This document shows, in pieces, positions 1-5,059 of a stretch of DNA of 7,210 bases. The first letter of the stretch is position 1. Each line of letters opens with the position of its first letter. The position numbers were made by a program, and so were the translations under genes. The notes below the pieces were generated by a model. That model saw only the letters and a program-made list of their open reading frames with translations. It ran no database searches and had not been told where the DNA came from. Origin of the DNA: Thermomicrobiaceae bacterium (lineage in GTDB: Bacteria; Chloroflexota; Chloroflexia; Thermomicrobiales; Thermomicrobiaceae); assembly GCA_025966355.1 (NCBI GenBank), contig JAICWZ010000096.1, positions 1-7,210 on the forward strand, in the 5' to 3' direction.

Positions 1-1392
1 CACCGCGATTTCGATCTCGCTGGCGCGTACACCCAGCGTCAGCGTGATCTGGCCCCCCTCAGGCGAATACTTGGCCGCGTTTTCGAGCACGTTGATCAGC
101 ACCTGGGCGATCTCGATGTAATCGACCTCGACCGGCGGCAGCGTATCCGGCAAATCGAGCGTGAGTGGACGATCGCCCCGGCCGAGCGCACTCCGGTTGG
201 CGGCATCGTGGATGATCTCGCGCAGGTCGTACCAGTCGAACGACGGCTGCAGCGCGCCTGCCTCGATGCGCGTCAGATCGAGCAGGTTGGCGACGAACTG
301 GTTGAGCCGATCCGCTTCTTCGTCGATCGCTTCGAGCAGTTCGTCGCGATCGTCGTCGCTCCAACTGACATCATGCTGCAAGAGGCTCGTCGCCGACGCC
401 TTGATCGAGGCGAGCGGCGTGCGCAGATCGTGCGAAACCGCCGACAGGAGCGCCGACTTGAGCTGATCGGAACGCGCCAGCACCTCGGCGTTCACCTGCT
501 CTTCGGTCAGCAGGCAACGCTCGATCGCCAGCGCCGCCTGATTGGCGAAGGTCGCCATCAGACGCGACTCTTCCTCGTCGAAGCGCGGACGCTCGCGCGC
601 ACGGCTGGCGACGAGCACGCCGAGCGCGCGGCGCTTAGTCGTAATCGGGAGCAGCAGCACATCACGATCGCGCAAGCCAAACGCGAAGTTCCACGAGGCG
701 CGCTGGCCCGGCGGTCCCGGAGGCCGCAGCTTGGCGCGCGTTGCCCCTAGACTGGCGATCTGCCGGTGGCTCAGCACCCAGCGACCGGCGCCGAGCAGAT
801 TCGGATCGGTCAAGCCGATCAGGACATCACCCTCGACGGCGCGCGCCGTCAGTTCGCCCCGCTCATCCAGCAGAATCGCGCAGCCATCGAGCCCAAACAC
901 CGTCCAGACGCGCTTGACCACGGCGGCGAGCGTCGCATCAAGTCCAATCTCGCCGATCAAGGCGGCGCTCAGATCATAGAGCGTTGCCGTCTGGCGGCCA
1001 TGGCGCAACGCCTCCTCGGTATGGGCGCGCGCCCGGCCGGTGAGCTGAGTCACCAGCACCGCCGCTCCCAGAAAGACGAAGAGCGCCAGCGCATGATCGG
1101 AGCGTGCGACCGACATCGTGTAATAGGGCGGGATAAAGATGAGGTCGAAGCAAAAGAAGGCGACGACTGCCGCCAGGCTGCTCGGGCCGATCCGTTCCGC
1201 CAGCGAGAACGCCGACACGACGATCAAGTAGATGAGGGCGACATTGAGCGCGTTGAGATCGGGCCGGAACGGAAAGAGCACGGCCGTTGTCGCCGCGATC
1301 GCGAGCAAAGCCAACGCATAGGCCGGCAGCGCCCGCTGCGACCGGTGCCAGTTGATCGACCGCATTCGAAGATTCAGACCCGAAACGCGCAT
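1..1392 (-). CDS. KdpD-type membrane sensor histidine kinase (3' end beyond window)
   Basis: Membrane sensor histidine kinase that should autophosphorylate on a histidine and pass the phosphate to a response regulator, which is not in the window. The 464 visible residues show four membrane helices at about 21-43, 46-66, 71-92 and 100-117, in the DUF4118/KdpD-like arrangement. A GAF-like region follows at about 136-293. The HisKA dimerisation helix carries the H-box SAVSHDLRTPLASIKA with phospho-acceptor H321. The start of the HATPase domain has the N-box ENAAKYSPEG with N438. The frame is still open at position 1, so the ATP-lid glycine boxes lie outside. The N-terminal KdpD and USP-like cytoplasmic domains of classical KdpD (about 900 residues in E. 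coli) are absent, so potassium sensing cannot be assumed. ATG 1392 was chosen because an in-frame TGA lies shortly upstream with no other start between, and a G-rich stretch (GGGGTGGGG) precedes it. ATG 1365 is an alternative. The kinase assignment is firm; the stimulus is unknown. Confidence 0.93.
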   Translation of the reverse strand, partial: MRVSGLNLRMRSINWHRSQRALPAYALALLAIAATTAVLFPFRPDLNALNVALIYLIVVSAFSLAERIGPSSLAAVVAFFCFDLIFIPPYYTMSVARSDHALALFVFLGAAVLVTQLTGRARAHTEEALRHGRQTATLYDLSAALIGEIGLDATLAAVVKRVWTVFGLDGCAILLDERGELTARAVEGDVLIGLTDPNLLGAGRWVLSHRQIASLGATRAKLRPPGPPGQRASWNFAFGLRDRDVLLLPITTKRRALGVLVASRARERPRFDEEESRLMATFANQAALAIERCLLTEEQVNAEVLARSDQLKSALLSAVSHDLRTPLASIKASATSLLQHDVSWSDDDRDELLEAIDEEADRLNQFVANLLDLTRIEAGALQPSFDWYDLREIIHDAANRSALGRGDRPLTLDLPDTLPPVEVDYIEIAQVLINVLENAAKYSPEGGQITLTLGVRASEIEIAV

Positions 1393-1433
1393 CGCCCCAC
1401 CCCGCGCCCGGTGAGATCCACAGCCATATGTTC

Positions 1434-1439
1434 AGTATA
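1434..1439 (-). promoter_or_regulatory. Possible -10 element for the histidine kinase gene
   Basis: Read on the minus strand this is TATACT, five of six matches to the -10 consensus, in otherwise GC-rich DNA. A start site about 7 bases downstream would give a leader of roughly 35 bases before ATG 1392. I see no convincing -35 hexamer at 16-18 bases spacing, and the site contains the palindrome GTATAC, so the call is tentative. Confidence 0.3.
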
Positions 1440-1549
1440 CGAGTGGGAGGCGAGTGGGCGGATGATGCAACCCCAACGTCGGGCCAATGGCGAGTCCGAC
1501 GGCCCGGGGCCGAAATCCCGTGCGGCGGGCGGGAGCGATCATCATCCCC

Positions 1550-1972
1550 CTACTGCACCTCAAACTCCCGCGTCACGTCGTTGACGTGCAGCGTGTACTT
1601 GCCGGGGTCGAGGGTGCCGAGGGGGATCGATTTGTCGTAGGTGCTGATGACCTGGGCGCAGGCGACACCGTCGGGGCGTTCGCCGATAAGGGTGACGGTG
1701 ATGGTGGTGCCGTCGCGGCTAATCTCCGGTTCACGTGCCTTCGTGCAGGAATCGGGGATGATGGCGGTAACGTGCGCACTGATCTGTGGCGGGAAGCTTT
1801 CGGCGATCAGCACGTCGACGGTCTGTACCTGGAGTCTCACGGTGGACATCGTTGGTTCTCCTGTCGGGCTGGCGGGATTGGCGGGGTCTTCCTGGCCGCA
1901 GGCAGCGAACGCGATCAGACCGAAGAGCGCCAGCGCCACGAGCCGGGTTGGTTGAAGGCTAAAGCGCGACAT
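1550..1972 (-). CDS. Small secreted lipoprotein of unknown function
   Basis: A 140-residue predicted lipoprotein. The N-terminus has a basic residue, a hydrophobic core (LVALALFGLIAFAA) and a lipobox-like AFAAC with C25 as the likely lipidated cysteine. F at -3 is less usual but tolerated. A short linker rich in P, S, T and G at about 28-42 leads into a beta-rich domain of about 95 residues, with alternating hydrophobic stretches and a conserved-looking end (DPGKYTLHVNDVTREFEV). C76 and C105 are the only other cysteines and could form a disulphide outside the membrane. ATG 1972 was chosen over the in-frame TTG at 1996 because it gives a normal signal peptide and has GAGAGG seven bases upstream. 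I recall similar small lipoproteins from Chloroflexota, but no function is known to me. It lies between mscS and the histidine kinase on the same strand. Confidence 0.8.
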   Translation of the reverse strand: MSRFSLQPTRLVALALFGLIAFAACGQEDPANPASPTGEPTMSTVRLQVQTVDVLIAESFPPQISAHVTAIIPDSCTKAREPEISRDGTTITVTLIGERPDGVACAQVISTYDKSIPLGTLDPGKYTLHVNDVTREFEVQ

Positions 1973-1979
1973 GATTGGT

Positions 1980-1985
1980 CCTCTC
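1980..1985 (-). promoter_or_regulatory. Ribosome-binding site deciding the lipoprotein start
   Basis: GAGAGG on the minus strand with 7 bases to ATG 1972. It lies inside the longer reading frame that would begin at TTG 1996, so it argues for the shorter protein. Confidence 0.65.
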
Positions 1986-2013
1986 GGCTGTGTCAATCAG
2001 TGCGGACGATGAT

Positions 2014-2077
2014 CTCTCGCAGAGGCGCGGGGTTCTTAATATATGAAAACCTCTGCGCCTCCGCGCCTCTGCGAGAG
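2014..2077. repeat. REP-like inverted repeat with 17-bp perfect arms and an 8-bp tandem arm
   Basis: The left arm CTCTCGCAGAGGCGCGG (2014-2030) is the exact reverse complement of 2061-2077. The 30-base interior includes an AT-rich stretch (TTCTTAATATATGAAAA). The right side is built from three 8-bp units in tandem, CCTCTGCG, CCTCCGCG and CCTCTGCG, at 2050-2057, 2058-2065 and 2066-2073. GGTT at 2031-2034 can also pair with AACC at 2048-2051. The element begins 17 bases past the mscS stop and ends about 40 bases before the lipoprotein start. No T-run follows either arm, so it is not a canonical intrinsic terminator. It resembles the CTCTGCG-type dispersed repeats I recall from several GC-rich and cyanobacterial genomes. 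It may act as a REP-like element, a transcript-stabilising hairpin or an attenuating structure. Confidence 0.75.
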
Positions 2078-2093
2078 CAATTCGTCGTCTCCC

Positions 2094-2951
2094 CTAAGGA
2101 GACGTTTCGGGTCCATCGGGAGTTCCCGCGGGCGCGGCCGGGGTGCGGCTGAGATCGACGCCGTTGAGCGCGTTGTCGATCGACAGGCGGACAGCCGATT
2201 CGATGCGATTGGTCACCTGGATTTCCGGGGCGGTCCAGTAGCGCACATGCAGTTCGTAGGCCGTCGCGGACGCGCCGAGCAGCAGGATCTCCGGTCGCGC
2301 CGAGGGGAGCACACCGTCGACGCCGCTCACCGCCTCGCGCAGTAGCGCTTCGGTGCGGGCAAAGTCGGTATCGAGCGGGAATTGCAGCACGATCGTCGTA
2401 CGCCGGGTGCCGTTTTCGGTCAGGTTCTGGATCGCTTGATTGAAGATCTGCGCATTGGGAATGAAGACCTGAATGCCGTCGGCCGTGCGTAGCGTTGTCG
2501 AACGGAAGTTGATTTCGCTTACGGTGCCGGCGTTCGTGCCGACCTGAATCTGATCGGCGACTTCATACGGCCGCCGCCAGAGGATCAGGATACCGGCGAC
2601 GAAGTTCTCCAGAATATCCTTCAGGGCGAAGCCGACGATCAGACCGGCGACGCCGAAGGTGGCAATGATCGTCGCGAAGCTGACGCCGATGACGCCAAAG
2701 GCGACCGCCACGCCAAAGACGATAATGAAGGCCGTCAGCAACTGCTCGATCAGCAGGCGCAGGCTTGGGTCAAGCCGTGGTGAGAAGCGTTCGCCCCGCC
2801 GGAATATGCGTGTCAGCCATGGCGAAAGCCAGACGAAGCAGACGATGATGCGCACCGCGATCAGGAACGTCGGAATCTGGCGCGCCAGCGCCCCGACGTT
2901 ATCGATCGTCTCCGTTCCGGCATGGTGCAGCGCGTCAACGACCGATTGCAT
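2094..2951 (-). CDS. mscS: MscS-family mechanosensitive ion channel
   Basis: Small-conductance mechanosensitive channel of the inner membrane, which should open under membrane tension to release solutes after hypo-osmotic shock. The 285 residues match the usual MscS length (E. coli about 286). Helices are at about 24-46 (TM1), 67-91 (TM2) and a glycine/alanine-rich pore helix at 94-124, with GVAGLIVGFALKDILENFVAG matching the conserved TM3 pattern. The beta domain follows with STTLRTADG, IPNAQIFNQAIQN and a long alpha/beta C-terminus. The tail from about 270 is rich in P, A, T and G. I chose ATG 2951 because it has GAGGG ten bases upstream and lies a normal distance from the probable promoter. 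ATG 2987, twelve codons upstream, lacks a clear Shine-Dalgarno and would leave only about 10 bases of leader. It is divergent from the small membrane protein pair. Confidence 0.92.
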   Translation of the reverse strand: MQSVVDALHHAGTETIDNVGALARQIPTFLIAVRIIVCFVWLSPWLTRIFRRGERFSPRLDPSLRLLIEQLLTAFIIVFGVAVAFGVIGVSFATIIATFGVAGLIVGFALKDILENFVAGILILWRRPYEVADQIQVGTNAGTVSEINFRSTTLRTADGIQVFIPNAQIFNQAIQNLTENGTRRTTIVLQFPLDTDFARTEALLREAVSGVDGVLPSARPEILLLGASATAYELHVRYWTAPEIQVTNRIESAVRLSIDNALNGVDLSRTPAAPAGTPDGPETSP

Positions 2952-2961
2952 GCGCGGCGAA

Positions 2962-2966
2962 CCCTC
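2962..2966 (-). promoter_or_regulatory. Ribosome-binding site favouring the shorter MscS start
   Basis: GAGGG on the minus strand, ten bases before ATG 2951. The spacing is a little long. The alternative ATG 2987 has no clear purine-rich site, so this supports the shorter form without proving it. Confidence 0.4.
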
Positions 2967-3001
2967 GTCACTCAGCACAATCAACATCTGAACGAACCGT
3001 C

Positions 3002-3016
3002 ATATTATCTATACCA
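3002..3016 (-). promoter_or_regulatory. Probable promoter -10 region of mscS
   Basis: The minus strand reads TGGTATAGATAATAT, an AT-rich island in GC-rich DNA. It can be read as an extended -10 (TG, one base, TATAGA) or as GATAAT (five of six to consensus) at 3009-3004. The -35 region is poor in either reading. Transcription would start close to position 2995, which fits translation from ATG 2951 better than from ATG 2987. Confidence 0.4.
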
Positions 3017-3089
3017 GATCGGCACGCCGCGAACCGCGTATGATCGTCGCCGGTGATTGGGGGACGGCGCAGCGACCGATTTGCCGCCC

Positions 3090-3111
3090 TGACGCCAAAA
3101 TATGAGCGTCA
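3090..3111. repeat. Short inverted repeat TGACGC-N10-GCGTCA in the divergent intergenic region
   Basis: Perfect 6-bp arms at 3090-3095 and 3106-3111 flank the AT-rich 10-base spacer CAAAATATGA. It lies about 75 bases before the GTG of the first small membrane protein, a possible place for an operator or a leader hairpin. Arms this short can occur by chance, so no regulator is proposed. Confidence 0.3.
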
Positions 3112-3174
3112 ACCGCCCGAACCTGCTAAGATGCAAGCCAGTCGCGCGAGTGGCCGTACACGTTTCGCACCGTT

Positions 3175-3180
3175 GGGAGG
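3175..3180 (+). promoter_or_regulatory. Strong ribosome-binding site before the GTG start at 3187
   Basis: GGGAGG with 6 bases to GTG 3187. It sets the start of the small membrane protein, because the overlapping frames in this area have no comparable signal. Confidence 0.6.
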
Positions 3181-3186
3181 GGCATC

Positions 3187-3498
3187 GTGCCGCCTTCGCT
3201 CATTCTCACACTATTGCTGGCAAGCATCTCCGGGTTGCTCTTTCACAGCCTTTTCGGGCGCAAGCTCTGGCAGCTTCCCTGTTTCTGGCTTTCCGCCGTT
3301 ATCGGCTTTTCTGCTGGCGAGATCCTTGCGATTCTCGCAGGGGTGGAATTCTTGCGTCTGGGGAATGTCCCGCTGTTGCCGGCGCTGGCCGGAACGCTCG
3401 CGGCGTTGCTCATCTGCTGGTTCTTCACCTCGACGCCGCAGCCCGCCACGCCGGGTCGCACACGCGGCCAGCGGGGTGGAACGCTCCGGCGCGGTTGA
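3187..3498 (+). CDS. Small three-helix membrane protein, function unknown
   Basis: A 103-residue membrane protein with three predicted helices at about 3-22, 32-56 and 61-82. A basic, low-complexity tail follows (RTRGQRG, LRRG) and would be expected on the cytoplasmic side. The short loop FGRKLWQ lies between helices 1 and 2. There are no catalytic motifs, signal-peptidase site or known domain that I recognise. The GTG start has GGGAGG six bases upstream. I recall short proteins of this pattern (helix, FHxLFGR-like turn, GFxxGE/Q helix) in Chloroflexota, but none has an assigned role. The next gene is also a small membrane protein on the same strand 88 bases downstream with a similar start signal, so the two probably form an operon. 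Two other frames are open across this stretch. This one was preferred for its hydrophobic segments and ribosome-binding site. Confidence 0.75.
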   Translation: MPPSLILTLLLASISGLLFHSLFGRKLWQLPCFWLSAVIGFSAGEILAILAGVEFLRLGNVPLLPALAGTLAALLICWFFTSTPQPATPGRTRGQRGGTLRRG

Positions 3499-3572
3499 TG
3501 CTTATGCGCATTGCCCGGCAGTGAGCCGGAGCCAACCGCCGCGCTGCGACCGGCGGGATCGAAGACACGCGT

Positions 3573-3579
3573 AGGGAGG
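3573..3579 (+). promoter_or_regulatory. Strong ribosome-binding site before the GTG start at 3587
   Basis: AGGGAGG with 7 bases to GTG 3587. The sequence and spacing closely match those of the preceding gene, which supports coordinated expression. Confidence 0.6.
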
Positions 3580-3586
3580 AATCGTC

Positions 3587-3982
3587 GTGCGAAAAGGATG
3601 GCTCTGGGTCAGCGTTATTGGCTTAATCGTCCTCTTTGTCGTCTTATTCGTCGTGCTCTACCTCCTGGGTGGCTCCGATCAATCCGCGCTCGAACGGATC
3701 ATGAATATCGCCGTCATCTTCCTGGCGCTTTCGGCCGTCCTCGTCGTGCTCCTGATGGGTGCGATTCTCGGCATCATCGTCTGGTTCGCTCTACGCATCA
3801 AGGACGGCGCTATCCCCATCTTCGAACAGGTGACTGAAACGATCACGCGCATTCGCGGCACCTCCGAATTCATCGGCGAAGAAGCCGTCAAGCCGATCAT
3901 TTCGTTCTCCTCACGGGTCGCCGGTGTCCGCGCGCTCGTCAAGACGGTCACCGCGAAGCCGAAGAAGAAGAAGAAAAGCTGA
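3587..3982 (+). CDS. Small two-helix membrane protein with lysine-rich tail, function unknown
   Basis: A 131-residue protein with two strongly hydrophobic helices at about 6-28 and 41-69, joined by a short loop (GGSDQSALERIMN). From residue 70 a soluble helical segment begins (RIKDGAIPIFEQVTETITRIRG), and the C-terminus is KPKKKKKS. The positive-inside rule puts both ends in the cytoplasm. The amphipathic helices after the membrane part recall small DUF948-like membrane proteins, and I remember proteins with this TVRGT/TRIRGT and VKPII pattern in Chloroflexota. I cannot assign a function. The run of five lysines is encoded by four AAG codons and one AAA (3962-3976) and could be a membrane-surface or nucleic-acid contact. 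The GTG start is fixed by AGGGAGG seven bases upstream. It is probably co-transcribed with the gene at 3187. Confidence 0.8.
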   Translation: MRKGWLWVSVIGLIVLFVVLFVVLYLLGGSDQSALERIMNIAVIFLALSAVLVVLLMGAILGIIVWFALRIKDGAIPIFEQVTETITRIRGTSEFIGEEAVKPIISFSSRVAGVRALVKTVTAKPKKKKKS

Positions 3983-4017
3983 GGCGTTTCGCCACGGCGA
4001 TGACGATAAAATCCCGA

Positions 4018-4026
4018 TGATATACT
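4018..4026 (+). promoter_or_regulatory. Probable extended -10 promoter of the nucleotidyltransferase gene
   Basis: TGATATACT fits an extended -10 (TG, one base, then TATACT with five of six matches). A weak -35-like ATGACG lies 15 bases upstream; extended -10 promoters need little -35 contact. Transcription would begin near 4033, giving a leader of about 97 bases before ATG 4130. It lies just past the end of the preceding gene (3982), which suggests that the nucleotidyltransferase is transcribed separately. Confidence 0.5.
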
Positions 4027-4129
4027 TTGCGCTGCGCTCGCTCGACGCGTCATTCGGTCTGCCCACGAAGCGGCCGAACGGCGTATCGACGCGTTGGTTG
4101 GAGCGCCGGGATGGAGACGTGACAGCATT

Positions 4130-4924
4130 ATGAAGGGGATCATCCTCGCGGGCGGCCTCGGCAGCCGGCTCTACCCCCTCACCTACGCCACCAACAAGCA
4201 CCTGTTGCCGATCTACGATCGCCCAATGATCTATTACCCGATCGCGACGCTTGTCAACGCGGGTATCGACCACATCATGATCGTGACCGGTGGTCCGCAT
4301 GCCGGCGACTTCCTGCGCGTCCTGCGCAACGGCACGCATCTCGGGGTGCGCCATCTCGAATACGCCTATCAGGAGCAGGAGGGCGGCATCGCCGAGGCGA
4401 TCGGGCTGTGCGCCAACTTCGCTGATGGCGACGACATCTGCGTCATCCTCGGCGACAACACGACCGACGCCGATATTCGACCGGCCGTCGAGCAGTTCTC
4501 CGGCGGAGCGCTCCTCTTCCTGGCGCGCGTGCCCGATCCCGAGCGCTTCGGTTGCCCGGTCTTCGACGAGCGCGATGCGAAGCGCATCACCAGGATCGAG
4601 GAGAAACCGAAAAATCCGCAAAGCGATTTCGCGGTGACCGGCCTCTATCTCTACGACGCAACGGTCTTCGACTATATCAGCCGGCTGGAGCCGTCGGCCC
4701 GTGGCGAGCTTGAGGTGACCGACGTCAACAATTTCTATCTGAACGATGGCACGCTCCGCTGGCAGGAGCTGCAGGGCTACTGGAGCGATGCCGGCACCTT
4801 CGAAAGCCTGCACCGCGCCAACCGTTTCTGGGCCGCCCAGCGCGGCGGGAGCGAAGCCGATATCGAGCAGGTAGAGACGATCAGCTCCGTCTCCCATAAA
4901 CGCGGGGCGGACGAGCGCGCCTGA
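4130..4924 (+). CDS. rmlA: Glucose-1-phosphate thymidylyltransferase-like sugar nucleotidyltransferase, short form
   Basis: Cytoplasmic enzyme expected to make dTDP-glucose and pyrophosphate from dTTP and glucose 1-phosphate, the first step of dTDP-rhamnose and other deoxysugar pathways. The 264 residues begin with MKGIILAGGLGSRLYPLT, the nucleotide-binding signature, followed by NKHLLPIYDRPMIYYP with K23. Metal and catalytic acidic residues are D109 in LGDN and D220 in YWSDAGT, and the sugar-phosphate lysine is K159 in EEKP. VTGLYLYD and the PSARGELEVTDVN segment are also typical of RmlA. The protein ends soon after this core. RmlA of E. coli is about 290 residues, so part of the C-terminal helical region that makes the allosteric dTTP site is missing or reduced. 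No rmlB, rmlC or rmlD is present here. ATG 4130 was chosen because it fits the family start exactly, although the nearest Shine-Dalgarno-like GGAG is 13 or more bases away. A related base specificity (UTP, CTP) is possible. Confidence 0.88.
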   Translation: MKGIILAGGLGSRLYPLTYATNKHLLPIYDRPMIYYPIATLVNAGIDHIMIVTGGPHAGDFLRVLRNGTHLGVRHLEYAYQEQEGGIAEAIGLCANFADGDDICVILGDNTTDADIRPAVEQFSGGALLFLARVPDPERFGCPVFDERDAKRITRIEEKPKNPQSDFAVTGLYLYDATVFDYISRLEPSARGELEVTDVNNFYLNDGTLRWQELQGYWSDAGTFESLHRANRFWAAQRGGSEADIEQVETISSVSHKRGADERA

Positions 4925-4934
4925 AGGGCGCGCT

Positions 4935-4965
4935 GGGCGTCGTCAATGACGCCCCTACGTAGGGG
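4935..4965. repeat. Two overlapping hairpins between rmlA-like gene and argS
   Basis: GGGCGTC (4935-4941) pairs with GACGCCC (4948-4954) around a six-base loop. CCCCTACGTAGGGG (4952-4965) is a perfect 14-bp palindrome. The two share 4952-4954, so they cannot both be fully formed. The sequence is like the dispersed GGGCG...CGCCCCTAC repeats I recall from Chloroflexota and other GC-rich genomes. Confidence 0.65.
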
Positions 4966-4968
4966 TTT
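4952..4968 (+). terminator. Possible intrinsic terminator of the rmlA-like gene
   Basis: The palindrome CCCCTACGTAGGGG is followed directly by TTTGATTGAT, and it begins 28 bases past the stop at 4924. The T-run is only three bases, and the loop must open at least the central bases (effective stem about 5 bp), so termination efficiency is doubtful. The position between two same-strand genes with a 135-base gap suits a terminator. Confidence 0.35.
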
Positions 4969-5059
4969 GATTGATCATACCCGGCCGATGTGCGGATGCA
5001 CGAGGCGTGCCTACCCGCTGGAATCGGAACGAACACACGCAAACGCAGGATGAGGATGA

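Noticed and set aside
1480..1506. CGGGCC / GGCCCG inverted repeat downstream of the lipoprotein gene
   Set aside because: It has only 6-bp GC-only arms with a 15-base spacer and no T-run, so it is easily expected by chance in GC-rich DNA.
766..1584. A 272-codon plus-strand open frame, with another at 208-750
   Set aside because: Both lie antisense to the histidine kinase, whose minus-strand frame is continuous with H-box and N-box. The translated products are R/Q/D-rich without hydrophobic cores or domains.
1991..1996. TTGACA on the minus strand, a perfect -35 hexamer, before the lipoprotein gene
   Set aside because: It is only about 18 bases upstream of ATG 1972, so a -10 at normal spacing would fall inside the start codon region, where no TATAAT-like sequence exists.
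1487..2152. A 221-codon plus-strand open frame
   Set aside because: It is antisense to the lipoprotein gene, which has a proper signal peptide and ribosome-binding site, and it runs through the inverted repeat.
3483..3532. GCTCCGGC / GCCGGAGC inverted repeat across the stop of the first small membrane gene
   Set aside because: The 8-bp arms are perfect, but the 34-base spacer is unpaired, there is no T-run, and the left arm is coding. It is too weak to call a terminator.
3053..3574. Two other open frames across 3053-3574 on the plus strand
   Set aside because: They overlap the small membrane gene at 3187. Their products are S/R-rich and lack the clear helices and GGGAGG start signal of the chosen frame.
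3911..4897. A 328-codon open frame on the minus strand opposite the rmlA-like gene
   Set aside because: It is antisense to a gene with intact catalytic motifs and also overlaps the end of the small membrane gene. The composition is that of a GC-codon shadow.
4925..5059. A T-box riboswitch before argS
   Set aside because: The gap is short, and I see no T-box sequence of the GGTGG-ACCGCG type nor a specifier stem.
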